From positions 2,045,000 through 2,108,999 of the forward strand of contig NW_019774624.1 of the NCBI RefSeq assembly GCF_001039355.2: a stretch of 64,000 nt of DNA, written 5' to 3'. Positions 13,076 through 24,000 of this stretch are shown piece after piece. Under the pieces are notes generated by a model. The model had not been told where the DNA came from. It saw only the letters and a list, made by a program, of their open reading frames with translations, and searched no databases. The first letter of the stretch is position 1, and each line of letters opens with the position of its first letter. This DNA is from Lingula anatina. Lineage: Eukaryota > Brachiopoda > Lingulata > Lingulida > Lingulidae. Both the position numbers and the translations under genes were made by a program.

Positions 13076-13744
13076 TTCTTGATGCTAAACCACTCCCTTC
13101 CCACACATTTCCCATTTATGGTCAGTCCACATGCCTCTGACTCATGGGGGATTCCCCTACTTTTATGTGACAAGATCTGCGCAGATGCGTATTCGGGTTA
13201 GTAGCTGGACAAGAATGAAAGTTTGAAGGTAAGGGGGATTCTTGTTTTAATTTAGAAGTGACGCATACCTAACGACTAGAGCAACAGTCAAGCAGCGTTC
13301 GATCTGAGAGGATTTAACAATGTTACACTGTCCCTGTTATTGTTGAATGTTGCCGGTTGCAGTGTTGTTGTCCAACGCCAACTGCGCCGTCAACAGGTTT
13401 CACAATGAAACGTGTTCTTGCGCAATCCACATCCAGATTAGTCTGTATTCAATGTGCATTAGCTTTCACCATGTATAGTGAGTCTGAGGTTAGAATCGTT
13501 CGAAGTATAAGCAGGACATGCATATGATACTTTCCTACGTGTTCTGGCACTGGTAGGCCTACATGTACGAGGCAGATCCTGAATTATTGAAAAGGGGGGC
13601 GTGGGGGGGGGGGGGATGTCCGCGGATGCGAAGCCGACCCTCCCACACCCCCACCTCCATATCCCACTTGGCGTGGGGTTCGGGGTTCGCTGAAGCGCCC
13701 CGAAAATTTTTGGTAATTTAGAGGGCGAACGGTGCCATTTGGTA

Positions 13745-13890
13745 GGGCCCTCTGTACCAGGGTCGCAGTTGTTGTTGTTGTGGACATTTTTGGCTGAATC
13801 GATATCAGACCAAAATGACTGTCTATTTATCTAGAGACATGTCTGTAAATATCTGTGGAAAATCAATCTGACGCCCTGGTAGAGGGTAGC
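13745..13890. mobile_element. Small inverted-repeat element, CCCTCTACCAGGG family
   Basis: The left end CCCTCTGTACCAGGGTCGCAG and the reverse complement of the right end (CCCTCTACCAGGGCGTCAGA) are closely related, so the segment is bounded by inverted repeats of about 20 bp. Its right half (13831-13888), read on the minus strand, matches the tandem copies at 36058 and 36168 (AGATTGATTTT..CA, CAGA.ATGTCTCTAG). Confidence 0.55.
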
Positions 13891-13993
13891 CATTTGGTGG
13901 GGTTTAGAACTATGATTAGCTAGTCAAATTCTAATTTCAGGAGGGGACCAGGAATCGAAGGGGGGGGGGGGGTTAGGACCCCCCCCCCCCCCC

Positions 13994-14347
13994 NNNNNNN
14001 NNNNNNNNNNNNNNNNNNNNNNNNNNNNNNNNNNNNNNNNNNNNNNNNNNNNNNNNNNNNNNNNNNNNNNNNNNNNNNNNNNNNNNNNNNNNNNNNNNNN
14101 NNNNNNNNNNNNNNNNNNNNNNNNNNNNNNNNNNNNNNNNNNNNNNNNNNNNNNNNNNNNNNNNNNNNNNNNNNNNNNNNNNNNNNNNNNNNNNNNNNNN
14201 NNNNNNNNNNNNNNNNNNNNNNNNNNNNNNNNNNNNNNNNNNNNNNNNNNNNNNNNNNNNNNNNNNNNNNNNNNNNNNNNNNNNNNNNNNNNNNNNNNNN
14301 NNNNNNNNNNNNNNNNNNNNNNNNNNNNNNNNNNNNNNNNNNNNNNN
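13994..14347. other. Assembly gap (354 N)
   Basis: A run of N bracketed by a C tract on the left and a G tract on the right. The true length and content are unknown. Confidence 0.99.
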
Positions 14348-14980
14348 GGGGGGGGACAGGGGGGGGGGGGGGGGGGGTTGGGCCCCCCCCCCCCCCCACG
14401 ACCCCCCACTCCCTAAATCCGCCAAGGCATGTAGGCCCTGGCCCCTACTACATCACACATTGTAGCTTTCCATTGTTGCATGTCATACATGAAATCAAGG
14501 TGGTGACGGTGGTGGTTGTTGGGGGGTGGGGGGTGGGGGTGGGGGGGGGGAGGGTGGACATAAGTCAATGATATTAAATTACAAAAATGAGGGCTACCCT
14601 ATCTGTTATATAAAATTGGAAAAATGATACCAAATGCTGTGAAAGAGAAGCATATGCACTGAATCCATGCATCATATATAATTATTGAAAATTCAAGATC
14701 ATGAAATTCAAACTAGGACCATTTATTAAGTAAAAGGCCTCATGGTGACTTAATTAAATCACCTGCATTAGTACGTGATTCAAACCTGATGCTTTTTTAG
14801 CAACACTTCAATAATTTTTATGTTTTGTCATTTATTTGTCTGCCCATTTGATTTATACCTTTGCCTTGTTTCATAACTAGGAAAGGATTTTATTTTCATT
14901 TTGCATTTTTGTTGGGCTACTCACTGTAATGATCTACTGTAGGCCTATCTTCTCCTTTTTGTTTCCTTTTGTTCTTTGAG

Positions 14981-15151
14981 CAGGGGCGGATCCAGATATA
15001 TTTTCTGACAGTCTTTCAAATTATCTTTATTGATCCATATCCTCCATTTTTGACCATCTTCCGACAGAAAAAAATTAGATACCCGTCGATGTAAACTTGA
15101 AAATCTGACCGTCTTCCAGAGGACCCACAAGACGGCCTAAATCCGCCCCTG
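14981..15151 (+). mobile_element. MITE, CAGGGGCGGATCC family
   Basis: A 171-bp element from CAGGGGCGGATCCAGATATA to TAAATCCGCCCCTG, with terminal inverted repeats of roughly 12 bp. The internal inverted motifs GACCGTCTTCC and GAAGACGG-like segments are shared with 59450-59617. No matching target duplication is visible at this copy. Confidence 0.88.
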
Positions 15152-15698
15152 GTCATGTGACATAAAAATCTAGCTGTCATGAATTTGACAGATAAGTTTT
15201 TAGTTTTAAATACTTCAATTTCTGTGCCCAGTGACCGATATGTTAGATACATCAGGAGTGATTTTTCATTCAGAAAAAAAAAGAGTGCTGTACATCACTC
15301 AATTGCTTTCTATATTTTATTGATTAAACAAAATGAACAACAGGGAAGAAGTGCCAAGTGGAAAAGGCCTTCATGTGGACACCACTATAGTTTGACTTCA
15401 TTCATGTTTAGTTAGCTTTATATATGATGGCCCATGGTATTTGATGGTCCATGGGATACTATCTATAATGAAGTGACTCGAGTAGCCGGTAGTTTGAGAG
15501 ACCATGTGCTCTTTATTCTGTCTGTACTAACTTAAGTGTATAACTGATGATGTAAACTCTACACATAAGATATAACACGGGCATGAAGTTAAACTACTAC
15601 ATTACACTATCCGATACTGCTGTCTTCCACTAAGTCCAACTGCCACGAAGATTTCACAAGAACGTTATTATTTCTGCTTAGATATATGGAACAGAGTC

Positions 15699-15774
15699 AT
15701 TGTGCTAATCCCTTGTGCAATTTCAACCACACACCATGCTATTTTATTGTTGTCAGTGTTGTGGGCATAAATTT
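15699..15774 (+). repeat. Dispersed repeat, copy 2 of 2
   Basis: Partner of 12846-12921 in the same orientation, lacking a few bases (the AATT between TGTT and GTGGGC). Confidence 0.6.
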
Positions 15775-15821
15775 TCCTACAAAATCTTACAGAATTCTTA
15801 CTTCTAGGGATCTGACCCTCA

Positions 15822-15995
15822 GGGGGCGTCTCGATAGTCCGAAGGTTCATTGGTCCGAAGGTTCATTGGTCCGAAAAGTGGTAACATTTTCGTCGATTTT
15901 TTAATCAAGGGTTCATTGGTCCAAAGGTTCTATAGTGAACATTCAGACCAATGAACCTTCGGACTATTGAACCTTCGGACTATCGCTACGGCCCC
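15822..15995 (+). mobile_element. hAT-type MITE with 8-bp target duplication
   Basis: A 174-bp element flanked by a perfect 8-bp direct repeat GACCCTCA (15814-15821 and 15996-16003), the target-duplication length known for hAT transposons. The ends are GGGGGCGTCTCGATAGTCCG and CGGACTATCGCTACGGCCCC. Inside, the unit GTCCGAAGGTTCATTG occurs repeatedly, two or more copies on the left and inverted copies on the right, so each terminus is itself a small tandem array. It has no coding capacity. Confidence 0.85.
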
Positions 15996-17030
15996 GACCC
16001 TCAACTGTATGCCTCCAGAGCTTAATCTGTACTATAGCTGATCTCTACTGTTAGAATTCGAATTCCTAATATCTGTGTTAAATATGAGGAATGACAGATG
16101 CCCTGTCTTAATTTAATTGGCCAGCTTACCTGTCACTCACGCTATCTACTACAACTGTACTTTGATTTTTAACAAAGACAATACACATGGATATTTAAAT
16201 AATTGAAAATGAAGACAATTGAAGCTGCCTTTCTGATATCGTTGCAATAGGATATAGTAATCCTCTTATTGATATATTACAACTACATTGTTACAAAAGC
16301 TAACTGCATGGTTGGACATACCATTCATTTAGAAGGACATTGGTCCGTCCACTTATACCACCAGATATCTTTAACCCGTGATGCTCTTTAAAATCCCATC
16401 AACTTAAGTCATTTTAACTTAGACCAGTTATCTCTAGCAATAGGTCACTGTTTGAAAAGCTTGATGTGTGCTGACTGTCATATTTATTTTTTAATAAAAA
16501 AAGAAATTTTATTAACTAAGAAATAAATGCTAAATGACTAAGAAATAAATAACACTAAATAACTGTTATAATTTCATATGTCAAAGTGTGCCTTTATGCA
16601 ACTTGCATGTTTAAGTTTTATCTTAAGGGCATTCTAAGAAAACAATTGCTATGACTAAGTTGATATTTGGACTATGAGATATTTAGGAGCTGACTGCAGG
16701 TCTGTATATCAGACTCATGGATTAGAGGTATTAATTTGAACTTCAAGATGAATCCCTGAATTAAGCTGGAAGAGGGATAAGAGCTTGGCATTCAAAATTT
16801 AAAAGCACTGTGGTAACTCATATTGTGAGAGAAAGGTCTACATTTAGTTTACTTTCAATTTAGAATTGGCATTTGGTCTTCAGGATAATAACGCCGTGAC
16901 CGGCAGATCCAGGATGTTGATAAGGTGACCCAGTCCAACCACGTACAGCTTGCTTTATTGAGAAGTTTTTGCAGCAGCTAGGGCACAATCAGGGCAGGAG
17001 TATTGTAATTTAGTTGTTATTCCATTACAG

Positions 17031-17098
17031 ATGACATGATGAGGACCATCCATGTGTAATATGTATTAGAAATAGAAAATGGATTCCCAGCTGATGAG
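17031..17098 (+). other. Possible 5' UTR exon of the TNFR/sushi receptor
   Basis: It is bounded by a pyrimidine-rich acceptor (CCATTACAG, ending 17030) and a donor (GATGAG followed by GTAATA). It could splice to the acceptor TTTTTAG at 17271-17277, which precedes the exon with the start codon. Support is from splice consensus only. Confidence 0.3.
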
Positions 17099-17307
17099 GT
17101 AATAAAATCATGTAAAAATTGTTGATTTTTTGGCTGAAATTAACATTACTGAGTTATGAACTTGTTTGCAGAGTATTAGAAGCAGTTTTATTCACTTTAA
17201 GCTTGTGGCAAATATTTAGTTCATTTATAAGACAATAATGTGTATCTGTACATTTGACAAGTTGCATTTATTTTTAGTTGACAAAGGCAGGCTGTAGGTC
17301 ACTGGGG

Positions 17308-20300
17308 ATGATGAGGCTGTTGGCTGCCCTCCAAATTATAGCAGTAAGTTTGTGTATTCTTTGTCACGGAATTATTTAAGAAATGAGTCAAAGTATGAGA
17401 ATTTTTCAAAAAAATCAAACAATAGTTTCAAATCATACTTCTATTTAAGTTTGAGTCTTTATAAATGCTTGGACCATAAAGTCCCAGACATTAATTTAAG
17501 CCACTTAAACTGAATGCAATTTAGCAAGAATCCTCAAGGAGTTGGATCGATCCAACTAGTATAATAGTCTGGGGTGGCGCTAGCAATTTTTTTTGTTTAG
17601 CCAAATTACCACTTTTTCATTGCTTTTTTGTCCAAATGGTTTAAATTTGACTAAAATAAGTCATATCAACCCCATTTTGTTTAGCCAATTTCAGTCACTT
17701 TTAGCATTTGGCTAAATTGGTGAGTGTTAGCGCTACCCCAGATAGTATATAGTATATAGTATCATACTGAGGTCTATGTGAACACCTATTTTGTGTTCAT
17801 CCTTGAGTTACTGATCTTAAAAGTCGTGTCTCGGTTAAGCATATTATTTTATACTGTATTTTCTATTTCATATTGCTTTCAAGGTGTATGTATATTTGAC
17901 TTGTCACGTACAAGCTCAATTTTTTGTTGAAAAGAGCCAGTGTCCATTTTGGTGAGTACACATGGATCAAACTGATATTTAATAATGAAAAAAATTACAC
18001 ATGCATACACACACATGTACTAATATAATATAATATAATATAATATAATATAATATAATATAATATAATATAGAAATATGCAATATAAAACTCCACCAGG
18101 CTGATATTTTTCCATTGTTGATTCCAAAATTAAATCATCTACCAAGTAACAATACATTAGCTATGAAATTGCCCTAGCTTCTAGATAATTCTGCAAAGCA
18201 AATACATATAGTATGTGACTTTCAAACTTTGAAGGGCTCCAAACATTATACCTTAGGATATAAATTAAGTACAAATCCCAGTTTGTCAAATTTGACTCTG
18301 GCAAATACACATTGTTAATAGACCCAAAACACTTCTCGGGTTTGGCCTGTATATTATATCTAATTAAATGCAATTAATGATTATACTTTTCCACACTCAA
18401 CATATCAAATAGTGACAAAATAAGTTAAAGTAGGCAATTGTAGCCTTGTTATACCATACTCTGTAATTCAAACAATTTAACTTTGTATTTTTTTTTTCTT
18501 CAGGATGTACAATGACACTACTACTCCAGGTGGTGGATGTAAATTCTGTAAAGTCTGTAGGGTGGATGCTCAGGGAATTATCACACAGTCTGACAAGGTG
18601 CTAAATAGAGAATGTACCATGATACCGAAGGAGCACCATTTGATACTGATGACTGGAGAAACAAGATCACGACCACTGTTTTGCAGTGAGGGAGAAGATG
18701 CAAGTACGTAAGCAGAATTATTGTTCTAAACCTAGATCCTCAGGGTACTAATGGAAGGTGAACCTAAATGTTTATAATTGATTTTGATTAATTGATTCAT
18801 CATTATCTTAATCTTTTTATGGTAATTACTCAATATTTTCAGTAGGCAAAAAAATGATCAATCATAATTTTATAATCACATAAATTATATATATATATAT
18901 ATATATATAGCATTTGTGGTGCTTTTGCTGCATAGCATAGAACTATAGAGTATCTATAGAATTGTCTTTTTATGTATTGTCTTTTTTCCTGCCCACCAAC
19001 TATGTACATTTGTAGTTGAGGGAAGATGCGTAAAGTGCATAAAGGTTGACTTTTCCTGGTAAGAAGAGATGCAACCAATGAAGCAGTGATAATTCAGCCT
19101 GCTGAAATCATACTGTGAAAGATATGACCACTTTTATATAAAACACGGCTTGACATGGAGGGAATTCAGCTAGAAGTCCATATTGGCTTGTATTTTAAAT
19201 CCATAGAATATTGATAAAGGCATTGCTACTAATAGAATAAATAAAAGAATTGTTGGCAGACATTTATAATCACCCACTTTTATCTCCAGAATGTGAAGAC
19301 ATCAACTATGTCTACCCTGTTAAAAATGGCGCCTGGAAGTGCGATAACACACTGGATCCCACCTGGTACTTCACCAACTGTACACTGCAGTGTGATGGAG
19401 GCTATGAACTTCAGGGTACACCTACAGTCCAGTGTGGATCTAACTTGACATGGGGGAATGACATTCCACGCTGTAAACCAGGTAGTGTGTCATTTTTTTA
19501 AATTTTAATATATATTTTTAATTAAATATACTGAAAATGAAAACCTTGAACATTGGAATACATCTAGACAACTTGGCAATGCTCATTTGGAGAGGTTGTG
19601 AAAGCTGATAATCTTTCTTAAATAAAGGGTCATTCTCAGGAAGGGGGGTGCTATGCTCTCTTTCCCTCAAAACTATTTGTCTGTAGACATGTCAAGCAGA
19701 CATATTCTCAATAAATAAATAAATGAATAAATAGAATTAATATTTATTTTGAGTCTAAAGACCAAATTCGTTCAGTAGACCTTACAATACCTAGTGAAAA
19801 AAAATTTTAAAAGCTCGTAAAAATTGATTAAAACAAGAAAATTGATTAAAACAATTATTGTAGAAATTAAAATGTTACTTGATCACTCACTTTGAAAGTC
19901 ATTAATAAAAATTCTATTCAATTTTTTTTTAATAGATATATCTTGAAAGCCTCAGTCTATCTTTTGGCATGCCTGCTCTGGCAGGGGCAAAATTATTGCC
20001 TGCATTTCAAGGTTTTTACTGTGAATCAGTATTTGTTTAAAATATTTGAATACTTTATGACAAATGCTATTTGAAGGCTTGGAGTTTTTTGTACAAATAT
20101 CTCACAATGCATAATATTGAGAAACATTCTTGTTTCAATTGTTTGGATATTTAGAGAATGTTACATAAAAATATCTAAGATGGATCTCTATATAAAATTG
20201 ATCTCATCATAATGAAGATAATTAGATATTATAGATCAAGAATCTCTAGTTTTAAAGTTGTGACCCAGTCTTAAAAAAAACAAAACAAATTTATGCAACA

Positions 20301-21039
20301 TTCAGTTTATTCTCTAGTACCCACCACTGCTGTTGCCATGACAATAGAGCAGGGGAAAGATGTTCCAGGTATAGTTTCCCATTATTAAACACTCATTATT
20401 TTTATTTTTTGTGTATAATATAATTGGTACTGATTGAGTGATTATTTTACTGTACAGTATATGTACTCTTCCCTAATATACTGATAACTTCTTCACATGT
20501 TAGACATCATGCACTCACTCAAATATCTTATCCTTTGTACTTTACTAATGTATTTATTTATGTATTTCTGGGGTAGCGCTAGCAATTCTTTTGGCTTAGC
20601 CAAATCACCACTTTTTTGTCAATTTGTTATCAAAATGGTTATAATTTGACTAAAACAAGTCAAATCAGGCCCATTTTCTTTAGCCAATTTAAGTCAGTTT
20701 TAGCATTTGGCTTAATTGGCGAGTGTTAGCGTTACCCCAGTATTTGTTTACGTTTTGCAAAATAAATAAATAAAACATATAATGCTGTTACTTATCTTAT
20801 CCAGATTGGGTCAATCCTATGGCTGTGGCTGTGGCTGTCCTGGTCATTATCCTTCTGACTGTCCTAGCTTACTGTAACAGACAGAGAATAAAGAAATTGT
20901 GGGGTCAGCTTGATCACTGTGAGCACCGTTACTTTGGCAAGTGCAAGGAGTGCCTGATGCCAGAAACTGTATCTCAGCATACTGTAGAAACGGAGCCTAT
21001 GCTACCGGGTAGGTGACTACCACACAGTATTCATATGTG

Positions 21040-21082
<43 letters not shown>

Positions 21083-24000
21083 TAATAGTAATAGTAAATG
21101 AAAATATTAAAAAAGTTTATTCAGTTACTGTATAAAGATATGGTGGAAAATGCATAAAGTATGAAAATTACTTTCCTAGATTATTGATAAAATTAGACTG
21201 AGATCCAAAGAAAAAGTTAGAAAGTCGTTGTCTAAAATGTGATAAAAAAGAGAGATGTACTTGCATGTAAACAAAAAAATCGGTTGCAACATCCCAATGT
21301 CAGTAACACATATATATGACAAAAAAGGTTGTAAATTAAAGCTGAATATAATAGAAATGCATCTTGTTTTGGGCCCAGGACAGTGGAAAACTGTTAGTCT
21401 ACTTCTACCATTTTTTGTTATTTCATTCTTTTAAATTCTAGGTGTATTTCTTACTAAGCATTCAGAACCAGGGGAACGTAGTGATATGGCTCCAATGGGT
21501 AAGTATTAATTTCGTATTTTTTGTTTGTGTAATTCATATATGCAATGTTTCTTTTCTCAACTAATACAATGCTATAACAGAATGATTGTGCTGCCACATC
21601 TAATACAACAAAAAACTTCAGTTAATGCAGTGCTTTTTCTTTGAAACACAAAATGGCAGATTGGACCCTTGACTGTTACAAATAGGGCATGAGTCCCACA
21701 GATTGTTCACTTAAGTACCAAAAAACTTTTTAGGGAATTGGGGTGGCAGTGCAAGAAATGCACCCCTTTTTTTTGATAGCTTGTATCCAACATAACAATT
21801 CATGCTTAGCTTTTTACTTTGGATTATGATAAGAATGGAGAGTTTAGACAAAGCTTAATGGGACAGATTTTTGAAGTGTCTACACAATGATGGTAATTAA
21901 AAACACTGATGATTTATCTTTGATTGCATGTCAGTATAATTTCATAATTGGGTGATTGTTTAGTTAAAGTAATTTTAAGGAAAAAATCACAAATCTTTAC
22001 ACTAAAATGGAGTCTGTGGTCATTTACATATATACATGGGTCCATTGATTCATTATTATTGTTATGAATGAGACAAATTTTCAGGCATTTATTCCACGTT
22101 TGGTAATTCTTTCTCATTAGATTCAGTTGTCCTTGAAAATGAAAGAGAAGGCAGGGAATTAGCAACAGTGCATGGTGACTCCACCGAGTTGTCACACACT
22201 GCAGCCATTCCATTCCTGCACCAAAGCCAAGGTCAAACCCAAGGTCAAACTCAAGGTCAAGCCCAGAGTCATTCAAATTCAGATCCAAAAACAATTTACA
22301 ACATATTTGGTGATAACTTAAAGCTCTGTTCATCTGGAAATGTTCAGGTTAATCAGACTTTGAACTTCACATATGAACAAAACAAGGTCACAGAGGTTGA
22401 GGACAATAAAAATGGCCACATGAACAAACTGGAAATGCTTGAGCTTAACGGGACAGGATCAGGCAGCATGGCTGCCCAGAGAGTATCTAACCCTGGGCTA
22501 GAAGAGCTGAAGAGCTGTGAGGACAACAATATGTACACGGATGATCAGTTGCATACTTTGAGTGGGCTTACTGGGTCCAGAATGACTGGCACTGCACAGC
22601 CAAATGTTCCCCTAGAAATGGAGAGATTGGACACGCCCAGGAAACTGCCTTCTGGTCAGTCAGACGAGGGCATTAATTTGAGTGAGAATGAGAGTGCACG
22701 CNAATAATAGTAATAGTAAATGAAAATATTAAAAAAGTTTATTCAGTTACTGTATAAAGATATGGTGGAAAATGCATAAAGTATGAAAATTACTTTCCTA
22801 GATTATTGATAAAATTAGACTGAGATCCAAAGAAAAAGTTAGAAAGTCGTTGTCTAAAATGTGATAAAAAAGAGAGATGTACTTGCATGTAAACAAAAAA
22901 ATCGGTTGCAACATCCCAATGTCAGTAACACATATATATGACAAAAAAGGTTGTAAATTAAAGCTGAATATAATAGAAATGCATCTTGTTTTGGGCTCAG
23001 GACAGTGGAAAACTGTTAGTCTACTTCTACCATTTTTTGTTATTTCATTCTTTTAAATTCTAGGTGTATTTCTTACTAAGCATTCAGAACCAGGGGAACG
23101 TAGTGATATGGCTCCAATGGGTAAGTATTAATTTCGTATTTTTTGTTTGTGTAATTCATATATGCAATGTTTCTTTTCTCAACTAATACAATGCTATAAC
23201 AGAATGATTGTGCTGCCACATCTAATACAACAAAAAACTTCAGTTAATGCAGTGCTTTTTCTTTGAAACACAAAATGGCAGATTGGACCCTTGACTGTTA
23301 CAAATAGGGCATGAGTCCCACAGATTGTTCACTTAAGTACCAAAAAACTTTTTAGGGAATTGGGGTGGCAGTGCAAGAAATGCACCCCTTTTTTTTGATA
23401 GCTTGTATCCAACATAACAATTCATGCTTAGCTTTTTACTTTGGATTATGATAAGAATGGAGAGTTTAGACAAAGCTTAATGGGACAGATTTTTGAAGTG
23501 TCTACACAATGATGGTAATTAAAAACACTGATGATTTATCTTTGATTGCATGTCAGTATAATTTCATAATTGGGTGATTGTTTAGTTAAAGTAATTTTAA
23601 GGAAAAAATCACAAATCTTTACACTAAAATGGAGTCTGTGGTCATTTACATATATACATGGGTCCATTGATTCATTATTATTGTTATGAATGAGACAAAT
23701 TTTCAGGCATTTATTCCACGTTTGGTAATTCTTTCTCATTAGATTCAGTTGTCCTTGAAAATGAAAGAGAAGGCAGGGAATTAGCAACAGTGCATGGTGA
23801 CTCCACCGAGTTGTCACACACTGCAGCCATTCCATTCCTGCACCAAAGCCAAGGTCAAACCCAAGGTCAAACTCAAGGTCAAGCCCAGAGTCATTCAAAT
23901 TCAGATCCAAAAACAATTTACAACATATTTGGTGATAACTTAAAGCTCTGTTCATCTGGAAATGTTCAGGTTAATCAGACTTTGAACTTCACATATGAAC

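Larger units (their letters stand above)
13566..14425. repeat. GC-rich repeat cluster interrupted by an assembly gap
   Basis: The cluster opens with GGCAGATCCTGAATTATTG and long G runs. It continues through a stretch typical of GC-rich invertebrate interspersed repeats (GGATGTCCGCGGATGCGAAG, GCGCCCCGAAAATTTTTGG) and closes after the gap with CCCTAAATCCGCCAAGGCATG. The AATCCGCC end resembles the termini of the CAGGGGCGGATCC MITE family. The G/C homopolymers on both sides probably broke the assembly. The boundaries are approximate. Confidence 0.5.

Noticed and set aside
13920-14425. Overlapping Gly/Pro-rich frames through the gap
   Set aside because: They are translations of G/C homopolymers and N; not genes.
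21914-22333. 139-codon reverse-strand frame, repeated at 23536-23955
   Set aside because: It lies antisense to receptor exon 8 and its intron; the repetition only reflects the duplicated block. The sense exon explains the openness.
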